From: JAHRVQ01 sp029941905
GTDB taxonomy: Bacteria; Pseudomonadota; Gammaproteobacteria; Pseudomonadales; Azotimanducaceae
Length of the DNA stretch: 64,000 nt
NCBI GenBank assembly: GCA_029941905.1
Contig: JAPYTQ010000005.1
Coordinates: 1-64,000, forward strand
Reading direction: 5' to 3'
Shown one piece after another: positions 8,308 through 17,686 of the stretch (its first letter is position 1; every line of letters starts with the position of its first letter). Made by a program: the position numbers and the translations under genes. The notes below the pieces were generated by a model, which saw nothing but the letters and a program-made list of their open reading frames with translations, ran no database searches and had not been told where the DNA came from.

Positions 8308-8787
8308 ATGAGATTAACTGCAAAAGGTCGTTATGCTGTCACAGCTATGCTGGACCTGGCGGTGCACAGGGATGAAGGGCCGATCAGCCTGGCGGAGATA
8401 TCCGAAAGACAGGGGATTTCCTTGTCCTACCTGGAGCAGTTATTTGCGAAACTACGCCGTCGGGAGCTGGTGCAGAGTGTTCGCGGTCCTGGTGGAGGTT
8501 ATCGACTGAGCCGTAGTGCCGGTGATATTTATGTTGCCCAGATCGTTGATTCTGTGGATGAAATCGTTGATGCCACCAAATGCGGTGGTCGGTCAGATTG
8601 CCAGCACGGTGAAACCTGCCTTACCCATGAACTCTGGTCAGACCTGAGCGACCAGATCCATCAATTTCTCAGTAGTATTGATCTCGCCAGCCTGATTGAA
8701 AAAAGACAAGTGCGGGAAGTCGCGGCCCGACAGGAACTACGCCGCGAAGATCTCATCAGGCTGTCAACCCAGGAAGTAGAAGCATGA
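8308..8787 (+). CDS. iscR: Fe-S cluster-responsive transcriptional regulator IscR
   Basis: 159 aa, Rrf2 family. It has an N-terminal winged helix (MRLTAKGRYAVTAMLDLA) and cluster ligands Cys92, Cys98, Cys104 and His107, at the same numbers as in E. coli. With a [2Fe-2S] cluster it represses the isc operon; apo-IscR regulates type 2 sites. ATG 8308, 8 nt after AGGT, is chosen because it gives the family N-terminus; an in-frame upstream start at 8260 would lie within the palindromic element. Its stop overlaps the iscS start (ATGA). Confidence 0.97.
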   Translation: MRLTAKGRYAVTAMLDLAVHRDEGPISLAEISERQGISLSYLEQLFAKLRRRELVQSVRGPGGGYRLSRSAGDIYVAQIVDSVDEIVDATKCGGRSDCQHGETCLTHELWSDLSDQIHQFLSSIDLASLIEKRQVREVAARQELRREDLIRLSTQEVEA

Positions 8788-9998
8788 CATCCCCTATTTA
8801 TTTTGACTATGCTGCCACCACGCCAGTGGATCCGCGCGTCGCCCAGAAAATGAGCGATTGCCTGTTGGCAGAAGGCAATTTTGGTAATCCGGCCAGCCGT
8901 TCTCATAAGTTTGGCTGGGAGGCAGAGGAAGCAGTAGAGATTGCCCGCCGCCAGGTCGCGGACCTGATCGGTGCGGACCCGAGAGAAATCGTCTGGACCT
9001 CAGGCGCAACTGAATCTGACAACCTTGCCATCAAGGGTATTGCTCATTTCTACCAGAGCAGGGGCAAGCACATCATCACCTCCAAAATTGAACACAAAGC
9101 CGTGCTTGATACCTGTCGCCATCTGGAGCGTGAAGGGTTTGAAGTCACCTATCTTGACCCGGATTCTGACGGTCTTATCCAGCCGCAACAGGTCGCTGCC
9201 GCGATCCGTGACGATACGGTGCTGGTTTCCATCATGCATGTGAACAACGAGATTGGCGTCGTTAACGATATCGCTGCAATCGGTGAGGTCTGCCGGGCAC
9301 GTAAAGTATTCTTCCATGTTGATGCCGCACAGAGTGCCGGTAAGCTTGATATTGACCTCACAGAAATGAAGATCGACCTGATGTCCTTTTCCGCCCACAA
9401 GATATACGGGCCCAAGGGTGTTGGCGTTCTGTTTGTTCGGCGCAAACCCCGTGTCAGGCTCGAAGCACAGATTCACGGCGGTGGTCATGAACGTGGTATG
9501 CGTTCCGGTACATTGGCGACGCACCAGTTGGTCGGTATGGGCGAGGCGTTTCGAATTGCAAAGGAAGAAATACACGAAGAGAGCAGGCGCATCACGGCAT
9601 TGCGCCAGCGGTTGTGGGACGGTTTGAGCGACATGGAAGAAGTGTATGTTAACGGCAGTACGGAACATCGGGTGCCGGGTATTCTGAATGTGAGTTTTAA
9701 CTTTGTTGAAGGTGAGTCGCTTATCATGTCGTTGAGTGAGCTTGCTGTATCGTCTGGCTCCGCTTGTACTTCCGCCAGTCTTGAACCCTCTTATGTGCTG
9801 CGTGCGCTGGGCCTGAATGACGAAATGGCTCATAGCTCACTCAGGTTTTCGATTGGCCGTTTTACTACTGAAGAAAATATTGATGTGGCCATTGATAGAC
9901 TGCATAACGCGGTAGAAAAGTTGAGAGACCTCTCTCCCTTGTGGGATATGTACAAAGATGGCGTTGATCTCGATAGTATCGAGTGGGCCGCACATTAA
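8784..9998 (+). CDS. iscS: cysteine desulfurase IscS
   Basis: 404 aa. A PLP enzyme that takes sulfur from cysteine as a persulfide for Fe-S clusters and tRNA thiolation. The PLP lysine is K206 in SFSAHKIYGPKG and the persulfide cysteine is C328 in SSGSACTSASLEPS, both at E. coli numbering. The start overlaps iscR by 4 nt, implying coupled translation. Confidence 0.98.
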   Translation: MTSPIYFDYAATTPVDPRVAQKMSDCLLAEGNFGNPASRSHKFGWEAEEAVEIARRQVADLIGADPREIVWTSGATESDNLAIKGIAHFYQSRGKHIITSKIEHKAVLDTCRHLEREGFEVTYLDPDSDGLIQPQQVAAAIRDDTVLVSIMHVNNEIGVVNDIAAIGEVCRARKVFFHVDAAQSAGKLDIDLTEMKIDLMSFSAHKIYGPKGVGVLFVRRKPRVRLEAQIHGGGHERGMRSGTLATHQLVGMGEAFRIAKEEIHEESRRITALRQRLWDGLSDMEEVYVNGSTEHRVPGILNVSFNFVEGESLIMSLSELAVSSGSACTSASLEPSYVLRALGLNDEMAHSSLRFSIGRFTTEENIDVAIDRLHNAVEKLRDLSPLWDMYKDGVDLDSIEWAAH

Positions 9999-10019
9999 AT
10001 AGATTGTTGGAGCATCGAC

Positions 10020-10436
10020 ATGGCATACAGTGACAAGGTGTTGGATCATTACGAAAATCCCAGGAATGTGGGCAAGATGGATGTCGCAGATGAAAATGTC
10101 GGCACCGGTATGGTGGGTGCCCCGGCTTGTGGTGACGTGATGCGCCTGCAGATCAAGGTCGGTGAAGATGGCGTTATCGAAGATGCCAAGTTCAAGACTT
10201 ATGGCTGTGGTTCTGCTATTGCATCAAGTTCACTGCTGACCGAATGGGTTAAGGGGCGAACGCTGGATGAAGCAGGTTCCATCAAGAATACTCAAATAGC
10301 AGAAGAGCTGGCATTACCACCGGTAAAAATACACTGTTCCGTACTGGCAGAAGACGCCATCAAGGCAGCCATAAAAGATTTTCGTGAAAAGAACGATGAA
10401 CAGGCAGATGTCGTTCCTCAGCTGGCAGAAGGGTAA
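10020..10436 (+). CDS. iscU: Fe-S cluster assembly scaffold IscU
   Basis: 138 aa, slightly longer than the usual 128 because of an acidic/Gln C-terminal tail. Cluster-binding Cys37 (APACGD), Cys63 (YGCGSA) and Cys106 (IHCSVLAEDA) are all present. The LPPVK loop (99-103) is the recognition site for the HscA chaperone. It sits 21 bp after iscS. Confidence 0.98.
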   Translation: MAYSDKVLDHYENPRNVGKMDVADENVGTGMVGAPACGDVMRLQIKVGEDGVIEDAKFKTYGCGSAIASSSLLTEWVKGRTLDEAGSIKNTQIAEELALPPVKIHCSVLAEDAIKAAIKDFREKNDEQADVVPQLAEG

Positions 10437-10449
10437 GGATTTAAAAACA

Positions 10450-10773
10450 ATGGGGATTAGCCTCACAAAAGAAGCAGCAGCACATGTTAATGACTACCTT
10501 GGTTCTCGTGGCAAGGGTGTGGGTATCCGGCTTGCGGTGAAAACCACTGGTTGTTCCGGCCTGATGTATGTCATAGAGCCGGTTGACGAACCCTTAGTCG
10601 AGGATCTCAAGTTCGAATGCCTGGGTGTTGATGTCTTCGTTGACCCCAAAAGCCTGGTTTACATCGATGGCACCGAAATGGATTATGTAAAAAAGGGCCT
10701 CAACGAAGGCTTCGAGTTCAAGAACCCGAATGTGCAAAATGAATGCGGTTGCGGTGAGAGCTTTACGGTATAG
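10450..10773 (+). CDS. iscA: A-type iron-sulfur carrier IscA
   Basis: 107 aa. It accepts or stores Fe-S clusters or iron and passes them to apo-proteins. Ligands Cys35 (TTGCSG), Cys99 and Cys101 (ECGCGESF) are present. ATG 10450 is chosen because it gives the standard M-x-I-S/T-L start; an open frame continues upstream to 10384 but overlaps iscU and does not resemble the family. It lies 13 bp after iscU. Confidence 0.97.
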   Translation: MGISLTKEAAAHVNDYLGSRGKGVGIRLAVKTTGCSGLMYVIEPVDEPLVEDLKFECLGVDVFVDPKSLVYIDGTEMDYVKKGLNEGFEFKNPNVQNECGCGESFTV

Positions 10774-10840
10774 GGCCACTCAGGCTGCTTTACCAGCTAA
10801 GCTGCCGAATCCAGTGTCCATCCAATATTGTGACAGATAC

Positions 10841-10899
10841 CCTGACGAAAGATTCAACCCCTTGACTAAAGATCCAGCCCTTGACCAAAGAATCAACTA
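10841..10899 (+). repeat. three imperfect 19-20-bp tandem units spanning the hscB start
   Basis: Units begin near 10841, 10860 and 10879. Each reads roughly CCTTGACNAAAGATCCA. The third unit carries the TTG codon used here as the hscB start. Confidence 0.7.
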
Positions 10900-11468
10900 C
10901 GTTTGACACCGCGGACTTCAAACAAAACTATTTCGAGATTTTTCAGTTTGAGGTCGATTTCCAGGTTGATCCTGATGCACTGTCCGAGCGCTATCGTGAG
11001 CTTCAGTTAAGTGTTCATCCTGATAAATTCGCCAACGCGACAGAACATGAAAAAAGACTCTCGATGCAATGGGCAACGCAGATTAATTCGGCTTACAACA
11101 CCCTCAGGGTGCCTTTGTCCAGAGCAATATATTTACTGGAACTCAATGGCATAAAGATCGAATCGAACCCGATACTGGACCCGGTGTTTTTACTGGAGCA
11201 GATCGAGTTAAGGGAAGAACTGGAAGACATAGAATCAAAAGGTGAGGCGGCACTGGCACTGCTGGATGATTACAAACAGCGCATCGGCCAGACCATGTCA
11301 GCGCTGTTAACGAGATTCGGCACGCAATTCGTAGGATCGGATGCCGCGCAATCTGAAGGCGCCGGGAAAAAGGAGTCACCCGCCGAACACACGGTTTACG
11401 AGATGCAGTTTGTTAACAAACTACTTATCGCTGCAGATCACCTGGAAGAAAAGTTATTGGGCTATTAA
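10881..11468 (+). CDS. hscB: Fe-S biogenesis co-chaperone HscB
   Basis: 195 aa from TTG 10881. A J-protein that delivers IscU to HscA and stimulates its ATPase. The J-domain has HPD at 46-48 (VHPDKFANA), followed by the three-helix IscU-binding domain. It is about 20 residues longer than E. coli HscB, with an extra stretch near 155-172 (GSDAAQSEGAGKKESPAE). No in-frame ATG exists near the expected N-terminus and no strong ribosome site is seen, so the start is the least certain part. It lies within a tandem repeat. Confidence 0.93.
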   Translation: MTKESTTFDTADFKQNYFEIFQFEVDFQVDPDALSERYRELQLSVHPDKFANATEHEKRLSMQWATQINSAYNTLRVPLSRAIYLLELNGIKIESNPILDPVFLLEQIELREELEDIESKGEAALALLDDYKQRIGQTMSALLTRFGTQFVGSDAAQSEGAGKKESPAEHTVYEMQFVNKLLIAADHLEEKLLGY

Positions 11469-11522
11469 CAAAAGCTGACAAGAGCTAACAAGAGTTGACT
11501 GATAAATGCTGACAGAACAAAC

Positions 11523-13442
11523 ATGGCGCTGCACATGGCACTGCTGCAAATAACCGAACCCGGCCAGACCGTGGACCCGCATCTGCGTAAACGTGCCGCA
11601 GGTATCGACCTGGGTACAACAAATTCGCTGATTGCCAGCTACCGGGGTGGGGAAGTCCAGACCCTGCCGGATGTCTACGGTGAGCACTTGTTGCCCTCTG
11701 TTGTGCGTTATCTCAAAGATGGTTTAACGCAAGTCGGTGAAATCGCATTGGCAGCAGCCAGATCAGACCCTGGTAATACGCTGCTGTCGATAAAGCGTCT
11801 CATGGGTCGTGGTATCGAGGATGTAAAAACCCTGGGCACGCAATTGCCCTATGACTTCACCAATACCGAGGCAGGCATGCCACTGATCAATGTGGTGAGT
11901 GGCCAGGTGAGCCCCGTTGAAGCATCGGCAAAAATTCTCCAGGCCTTAAGTACCCGGGCTGAGGAGTCCCTTGCCGGTTCGCTGGATGGTGTTGTCATCA
12001 CTGTCCCGGCCTATTTTGATGAGGCCCAGCGACAGGCAACCAAGGATGCCGCAACGATTGCCAATTTAAACCTGCTTAGGCTGCTTAGCGAGCCAACTGC
12101 GGCGGCTGTTGCCTACGGTTTGGATACCGGTGCTGAAGGCGTGATTGCGGTTTACGACCTGGGCGGCGGCACATTCGACATATCCCTGCTGCGTTTGAAA
12201 AAGGGAGTATTTGAAGTATTGGCAACCGGTGGCAACTCTGCCCTGGGTGGTGATGACTTCGACCTGGCCATCGCAGAATGGCTGATTGAAAAGTCAGGCT
12301 ACACGGCCCAGATCAATCCGGGTCAATTGCGCAGCCTCCTGCTGGAAGCCAGAAGAATAAAAGAGACGTTAAGTGATCATGACTCGGTCGATGTCAACAT
12401 TGATATGTCCGGGCTCAAATTTGACGGCGTGCTGACAAGAACTACATTTGATGAACTCATTTCACCACTGGTGAGTGATTCCATAAAAGCCTGTCGCCGC
12501 GCCGTGCGAGATGCCGGTGTCGCCCTCGACAGCATCCACAGTGTGGTCCTGGTGGGTGGTTCGACTCGCGTGCCCAGTGTGGCCCATGCGGTGACCGATT
12601 ATTTTCAGCTTGAGCCGATGAATAATATCGACCCTGATCGGGTTGTGGCTGTGGGTGCTGCGATTCAGGCGAATATTCTGATTGGCAACAAAGCCGACGA
12701 TGAGATGTTGCTCCTTGATGTATTACCGCTGTCTTTGGGTTTGGAAACCATAGGTGGTCTGGTCGAGAAGGTCATCGATCGAAATACCACCATACCGGTA
12801 TCCAAAGCGCAGGAATTTACGACCTACAAGGATGGTCAAACCGCTATGTTGATTCACGTATTACAGGGTGAACGGGAGCTGGTGAAAGATTGCCGGTCAC
12901 TGGCACGTTTTGAATTACGCGGTATCCCGCCCATGGTTGCGGGTGCGGCCAGGATCGGTGTGATGTTCCAGGTCGATGCTGATGGTTTATTGTCGGTCGC
13001 AGCGAGAGAACTCAGCACTGGCATAGAAGCAAGGGTTGAGGTCAAACCCTCCTATGGTTTAAGTGAAGACGAAGTGATGGCCATGTTGAAATCGTCGTTT
13101 GATCACGCCAAAGAAGATATTCAGACCCGCTCCGTCGCCGAGGCCAGGGTCGATGCGGTCCGGGTTATCGATGCGGTCACCGGCGCCCTTGCGGCAGATG
13201 GAGAGAACCTGCTGTCTGCTGATGAAATCAACGCCATGCGCCAGAGTATTGAAAATCTTCAGGCTGGCCTCGATAAGACTGAAGGCAGTGAAGGACGCCC
13301 GAAGAACACCGCGCGATCAATCACCGACCTGACAGAGGCCCTCTCAAAAGCCTCCGATGAGTTTGCCTCACGAAGAATGGACGCCAGTGTGAAACTGGCC
13401 CTGGCCGGGCACAGGATTGACGAACTGGAGAAGCAACAGTAG
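11523..13442 (+). CDS. hscA: Fe-S biogenesis chaperone HscA
   Basis: 639 aa, Hsp70 family, dedicated to cluster transfer from IscU. The nucleotide-binding domain starts AAGIDLGTTNSL (about 29-40); VYDLGGGTFDISLL and VLVGGSTRVP phosphate and adenosine motifs follow, and the substrate-binding domain begins near 390. The start could be ATG 11523 or ATG 11535: the second gives the usual MALLQI N-terminus. The two starts lie in a near-duplicated 12-bp unit (ATGGCGCTGCAC / ATGGCACTGCTG). Short 10-bp repeats (ACAAGAGCTA-like) precede the gene at 11466-11500. It overlaps fdx by 1 nt. Confidence 0.97.
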   Translation: MALHMALLQITEPGQTVDPHLRKRAAGIDLGTTNSLIASYRGGEVQTLPDVYGEHLLPSVVRYLKDGLTQVGEIALAAARSDPGNTLLSIKRLMGRGIEDVKTLGTQLPYDFTNTEAGMPLINVVSGQVSPVEASAKILQALSTRAEESLAGSLDGVVITVPAYFDEAQRQATKDAATIANLNLLRLLSEPTAAAVAYGLDTGAEGVIAVYDLGGGTFDISLLRLKKGVFEVLATGGNSALGGDDFDLAIAEWLIEKSGYTAQINPGQLRSLLLEARRIKETLSDHDSVDVNIDMSGLKFDGVLTRTTFDELISPLVSDSIKACRRAVRDAGVALDSIHSVVLVGGSTRVPSVAHAVTDYFQLEPMNNIDPDRVVAVGAAIQANILIGNKADDEMLLLDVLPLSLGLETIGGLVEKVIDRNTTIPVSKAQEFTTYKDGQTAMLIHVLQGERELVKDCRSLARFELRGIPPMVAGAARIGVMFQVDADGLLSVAARELSTGIEARVEVKPSYGLSEDEVMAMLKSSFDHAKEDIQTRSVAEARVDAVRVIDAVTGALAADGENLLSADEINAMRQSIENLQAGLDKTEGSEGRPKNTARSITDLTEALSKASDEFASRRMDASVKLALAGHRIDELEKQQ

Positions 13443-13780
13443 TGCCGCAGATAGTGATATTGCCCCACCCGGAACGGTGCCCGGAGGGCATAGTGATCGA
13501 TGCAGAACCAGGTGACAACCTGATTGAGCTGGCGCTGGCGAATGGCGTAGAGATTGAGCATGCGTGCGAGATGGCCTGTGCCTGCACAACCTGTCACGTC
13601 ATTCTGCGTGAAGGATTCGATTCCCTGGAAGAATCAGAAGAACTCGAAGACGACCTGTTGGACAAAGCCTGGGGTTTGGAGCCGGACTCAAGGTTAAGCT
13701 GCCAGGTGGAAATTGGCGATGAGGATCTGGTGATTGAAATACCGAAATACACCATCAACCAGGTGTCTGAAAGCCACTAG
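13442..13780 (+). CDS. fdx: [2Fe-2S] adrenodoxin-type ferredoxin Fdx
   Basis: 112 aa from a GTG start that shares one base with the hscA stop. It supplies electrons for cluster assembly. Ligands Cys42, Cys48, Cys51 and Cys87 are at the E. coli positions, with an additional Cys46 (HACEMACACTTC). The acidic helix EESEELEDDLLDKAWGLE is typical of isc ferredoxins. Confidence 0.97.
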   Translation: MPQIVILPHPERCPEGIVIDAEPGDNLIELALANGVEIEHACEMACACTTCHVILREGFDSLEESEELEDDLLDKAWGLEPDSRLSCQVEIGDEDLVIEIPKYTINQVSESH

Positions 13781-13862
13781 CAGGCTGCTGAAGAGCCCCT
13801 GTTAGCACAATTCGGCGTTGAAAATGGCACACGAACGTGCTGATGCAAAGAGGAGCCGTACA

Positions 13863-14066
13863 ATGAGTCTAAAGTGGATTGATGTGAATGATATTGCCAT
13901 CGAATTGTATGAGGCCCATCCGGATGTTGATCCCATCAGTATCAGGTTTACTGATTTGCATCGCTGGGTCATGGAATTGGGCGGTTTTGACGATGACCCG
14001 AAGCGGTCCGGCGAGAAGATTCTCGAGGCAATCCAGGCGGCCTGGATCGAGGAAGCCGAAGATTAA
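13863..14066 (+). CDS. iscX: Fe-S assembly protein IscX
   Basis: 67 aa, normal length. A small acidic protein that binds IscS and tunes cluster assembly. LKW, RFTDLHRWV and FDDDPKRSGEKILEAI match the family. ATG 13863 is preceded by GAGGAG at about 8 nt; upstream in-frame residues do not resemble IscX. It is the last gene of the isc operon. Confidence 0.96.
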   Translation: MSLKWIDVNDIAIELYEAHPDVDPISIRFTDLHRWVMELGGFDDDPKRSGEKILEAIQAAWIEEAED

Positions 14067-14266
14067 ACAAGAACCTCGCAATAACCCTTAAATACCGCTA
14101 GAATCCGCCGCCTTTTGCCGGTTTGCGTCATAGTGGACAGGAATCGGGATCGGTACAAATTCAGGGCTAAACCCGCGTATAATCACGGGTTTTAAGTAGA
14201 TTCAGTTCTAGTTCAAAGCTTGATATTAAATATCTCTAAATAAGAGTACTCAGGAGTAAAGAAGTT

Positions 14267-14692
14267 ATGGCGGTTGAAAAGACCTTTTCCATCATCAAAC
14301 CCAATGCGGTCGCAAAAAACGCGATTGGCGACATTGTGTCTCGCTTTGAGAAGGCGGGTTTGCAGGTGGTCGCCTCCAGAATGGTCCATTTAAGTCAGAA
14401 AGAAGCCCAGGGCTTCTACGCGGAGCACGAGGGAAAGCCGTTTTATGGCGAATTGGTTGAATTTATGACCTCCGGTCCTGTCGTAGTACAGGTACTCAAG
14501 GGAGAAAATGCCGTTCTTAAAAATCGTGAACTAATGGGTGCAACTAATCCGAAAGAAGCGGATGCAGGCACAATACGGGCTGACTTTGCAGACTCTTTTA
14601 CCGCCAACGCGGTTCACGGTTCTGATGCAACGGATACTGCAGCACGTGAAATTGCCTATTTCTTTACTGAAGACCAAATCTGCGAAAGATAA
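14267..14692 (+). CDS. ndk: nucleoside diphosphate kinase
   Basis: 141 aa. It transfers the gamma phosphate among NTPs/NDPs through a phosphohistidine, His117 in ANAVHGSD. ERTFSIIKP-type N-terminus and the GATNPKEADAGTIR loop are present. A TATAAT at 14178-14183 in the 200-bp spacer after iscX may be its -10 box, but no good -35 was found. AGGAG precedes the ATG. rlmN begins 3 bp after its stop. Confidence 0.98.
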   Translation: MAVEKTFSIIKPNAVAKNAIGDIVSRFEKAGLQVVASRMVHLSQKEAQGFYAEHEGKPFYGELVEFMTSGPVVVQVLKGENAVLKNRELMGATNPKEADAGTIRADFADSFTANAVHGSDATDTAAREIAYFFTEDQICER

Positions 14693-14695
14693 TTA

Positions 14696-15808
14696 ATGAC
14701 CGAAAATACCGCCAGGATCAATTTTCTGGGCTTGTCCCAGCAACAACTTGGAGCGCTGCTACTAAAGCTTGGTGAGAAACCCTACCGTGTCCCGCAGATT
14801 ATGAAGTGGATTCATCATCGTTATCTTGATGACTTTCAGCAGATGTCTGATATCAGTCAGAAACTTCGCAACCAGTTCGAGGCAATGGGTGAAATCCGTG
14901 AGCCGGAAATTATTACCGAACGAGTATCAAAAGACGGGACGCGTAAATGGCTGATGCGTTCTGAATCTGGTAGCGCGGTGGAAACCGTATTTATACCTGA
15001 AGATGGTCGGGGCACCTTGTGTGTGTCTTCCCAGGTGGGCTGCGCCCTTGATTGCAGTTTTTGCTCAACTGGTAAACAGGGCTTCAACAGCAATTTGACG
15101 GCATCCGAAATTGTTGGCCAGGTTCGGATTGCCAGGAAAGTACTGCAGAAGGCATACCCGGACAGAAAACGTGCCGTCACCAATGTTGTTTTGATGGGCA
15201 TGGGTGAGCCCCTGCTGAACGTTGACAATGTCACTGCCGCGGTCGACATCATGATGGATGATCTTGGTTACGGTATATCAAAACGAAAAGTGACGATTTC
15301 CACCGCAGGGGTCGTGCCGGGTATCTACAAATTGAAAGAAACGACAGATGCTTCCCTGGCGATTTCACTGCATGCGCCAAATGATGAACTACGCAATCAA
15401 CTGGTACCTGTTAACAGGAAGTACCCCATTGCTGAATTGTTGGAGGCATGCAGGCAATACGCGCAGAACCTGGGAGAAAAGCGCACCATCACTGTTGAAT
15501 ATACCTTGATCAATGCCGTCAACGATCAGCCGGAACATGCCGCTGAACTGGCGACGCTGCTTAAAAATTTCCCCTGCAAGATCAATCTGATCCCGTTCAA
15601 CCCATTCCCGGGTTCCGATTACAAACGCCCCGGCTTCATTGCTGTACGGGCATTCCAGGATCGGTTGATAAAGGCAGGTTACAATGTCACTGTTCGGACC
15701 ACTCGTGGCGAAGACATTAATGCCGCATGCGGCCAGCTGGTCGGCGAGGTCAAGGATAGGACCCGGCGTCAGGAAAAGTACCGTCGTATTGCGACTGGAG
15801 CCCTATAG
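14696..15808 (+). CDS. rlmN: dual-specificity 23S rRNA/tRNA adenine-C2 methyltransferase RlmN
   Basis: 370 aa radical-SAM enzyme that makes 2-methyladenosine at A2503 of 23S rRNA and A37 of some tRNAs. The [4Fe-4S] motif is C116-x3-C120-x2-C123 (CALDCSFC). The SAM-binding MGMGEPLLN and the resolving Cys near 345 (NAACGQL) are present. pilW starts on the base after its stop. Confidence 0.98.
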   Translation: MTENTARINFLGLSQQQLGALLLKLGEKPYRVPQIMKWIHHRYLDDFQQMSDISQKLRNQFEAMGEIREPEIITERVSKDGTRKWLMRSESGSAVETVFIPEDGRGTLCVSSQVGCALDCSFCSTGKQGFNSNLTASEIVGQVRIARKVLQKAYPDRKRAVTNVVLMGMGEPLLNVDNVTAAVDIMMDDLGYGISKRKVTISTAGVVPGIYKLKETTDASLAISLHAPNDELRNQLVPVNRKYPIAELLEACRQYAQNLGEKRTITVEYTLINAVNDQPEHAAELATLLKNFPCKINLIPFNPFPGSDYKRPGFIAVRAFQDRLIKAGYNVTVRTTRGEDINAACGQLVGEVKDRTRRQEKYRRIATGAL

Positions 15809-16582
15809 ATGAGGCAGATGCCTGGAAGAGGTGTTTTTGTTTGCACTGTTGTTAGTCTTGCCGTGCTGCTAAGCAGCTGTGTCACAGAAGTCACCGGTCC
15901 CAACAGAAAAGCAGACCCGGAAAAGCAACTCCAGGCGTATATTGATCTGGGCATTGGATACATCCGCAATGGTGAATACGCTCGCGCCAAAGAAAATCTA
16001 ACGAAAGCACTGAATCTCGATCCAAAATCCGCCAAGGCGCATCACGCCATGGGGCGATTGTTCCAGATCGAGGGTGACTATGATCTTGCTGAGACCCATT
16101 TTAAAAGGGCCATTTCACAGGATCGATACTTTACCCAGGCCCAGAATACCTACGGTGCCTTTTTGTATGGCGAGGGACGATATGAAGAAGCTATTGAGCA
16201 CCTGATCATTGCTGCGGACGACCGCTTGTACCAGAATCGCGCCCTGGTGTTCGAAAACCTCGGAGTTTGTCACAACAAGCTGGGTAATACCGATGAAGCA
16301 CAAATGGCATTTCTCCGGGCTACCCAGTTGAATCCCAGACAGCCCCGGGCATTGCTGGAGCTGGCAGAGATTCGTTACTCTCAAAAAGAGTTCGTTGAAT
16401 CAAGAAGTTACTATCGCCGACACATCTCGGGTTCGTCCCAGTCAGCCCGAAGTCTGCTGTTGTGTGTAAAATTAGCCGTCGTCTTCGACAAACCAGATGA
16501 AAATGCAAGCTGTTCTTTGACGTTACGAAATGTCTTTCCCTATACAGCGCAGGCTCGCGAATACGAGAGGTTCATTAAGTGA
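15809..16582 (+). CDS. pilW: type IV pilus biogenesis lipoprotein PilW/PilF
   Basis: 257 aa. A lipoprotein pilotin that helps the PilQ secretin assemble in the outer membrane. The signal peptide ends in lipobox LSSC (Cys24). Tandem TPR repeats follow (for example AYIDLGIGYIRNGEYARAKE at about 45-64 and AHHAMGRLFQIEGDYDLAE). The rlmN-pilW-rodZ-ispG order is conserved in many gammaproteobacteria. Its stop overlaps the rodZ GTG. Confidence 0.92.
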   Translation: MRQMPGRGVFVCTVVSLAVLLSSCVTEVTGPNRKADPEKQLQAYIDLGIGYIRNGEYARAKENLTKALNLDPKSAKAHHAMGRLFQIEGDYDLAETHFKRAISQDRYFTQAQNTYGAFLYGEGRYEEAIEHLIIAADDRLYQNRALVFENLGVCHNKLGNTDEAQMAFLRATQLNPRQPRALLELAEIRYSQKEFVESRSYYRRHISGSSQSARSLLLCVKLAVVFDKPDENASCSLTLRNVFPYTAQAREYERFIK

Positions 16583-17682
16583 CTGACGCCGCCTCCATAC
16601 CTGAACAGCCCAGGGTGACCGCGTCGACCATGTTAGTGGCGGCAAGAGAGTCTTTGAGCTTGTCCCAGGAAGATATCGCCAAAGAACTGTACCTCACCCC
16701 GGCGTTTATTCGTTACATCGATGAAGACCGAATTGATGAGATCGCTAAAAAGGCCTTCGTCAAAGGCTACCTGCGGTCCTATGCCAAACTGGTTAAGCTC
16801 GATGCCGATGAGGTGGTGCTGCTGTTCGAAGCTGATTCGAAACCAACCGTGAGGTCGTCTGATTTCAGAAAGGCCCCGAAAGATGTCGTTAGTCCAAGAT
16901 ATTTCACCGGCCCGGTGTTTCAAACTGGAATCATTGGTCTGGTGGCTCTGTTGATTGTTATTATGATGGTGTGGTTTTACTCGTCCCGGAACGAGCAAAC
17001 GTCTTTTGACACTACACAACAGGAAAGTGCACCACAGGAACCTGCACTACTGAGAGAGGGCTCAGCATTGACTGCTGAAGATTCGCCCGCTGGTGCAGTT
17101 GATCAAGACAGGAGTGTTGATACGGGTAACGACCTTGCAGTCTTCAGTTCTGGCAATGCACCGAATGTGCCTGACGAGAGTACTCTGTTGGAGTCAGATG
17201 ATTCAAGCCTGATTAGAGGTGTGAGCGAAACCAGCACTGAAACCAGCACTGAAACCTTAACTGAAACCCCAGCCGAAGACGGTATAGGGGCCAGTACCGA
17301 AAGTGTGATCCTCGCACAGGGTGAAAACATCGGACCGACCGAGTTAGATACACGCGTCATTGAAATCGATCCGGACCTGGTTTCAATCGAGCGGGAAACC
17401 GTGGGCGGTATAAACTACATCACCGTTGAAGCCGGTGGAGAAGACTCCTTGAAGTTTGTGTTTATCGACGAATGTTGGCTGGAAATAGAAGATGGCAATG
17501 GTAACGCAATTTTTGCAGATCTTGGTCGCTTCGGTGATGAATTGATAGTGTTTGGTACGGCACCGTTCGAGGTGCTGTTCGGCAAAGCACCTGCGGTAAC
17601 CATGGAATTTAACGGTCGGTATATTGACCTGGCACGTCGCACCGCAAGCGACGATACAGCCAAGGTCAGGGTAGGAATATAA
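16579..17682 (+). CDS. rodZ: cell shape protein RodZ
   Basis: 367 aa from GTG 16579. RodZ anchors MreB to the inner membrane. It has an N-terminal HTH (about 18-75), one membrane helix (about 116-134), a long acidic Ser/Thr/Glu-rich periplasmic linker and a C-terminal DUF4115-type beta domain from about 275. Oddity: the linker contains a 12-bp tandem repeat (17227-17268) giving TSTETSTETLTETP, a recent in-frame expansion. It is 4 bp before ispG. Confidence 0.95.
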   Translation: MTDAASIPEQPRVTASTMLVAARESLSLSQEDIAKELYLTPAFIRYIDEDRIDEIAKKAFVKGYLRSYAKLVKLDADEVVLLFEADSKPTVRSSDFRKAPKDVVSPRYFTGPVFQTGIIGLVALLIVIMMVWFYSSRNEQTSFDTTQQESAPQEPALLREGSALTAEDSPAGAVDQDRSVDTGNDLAVFSSGNAPNVPDESTLLESDDSSLIRGVSETSTETSTETLTETPAEDGIGASTESVILAQGENIGPTELDTRVIEIDPDLVSIERETVGGINYITVEAGGEDSLKFVFIDECWLEIEDGNGNAIFADLGRFGDELIVFGTAPFEVLFGKAPAVTMEFNGRYIDLARRTASDDTAKVRVGI

Positions 17683-17686
17683 GCTT

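Noticed and set aside
9000..9833. 277-codon open frame antisense to iscS
   Set aside because: It lies wholly within iscS, has no recognisable domain or ribosome site, and iscS is certain. Long antisense frames are expected shadows.
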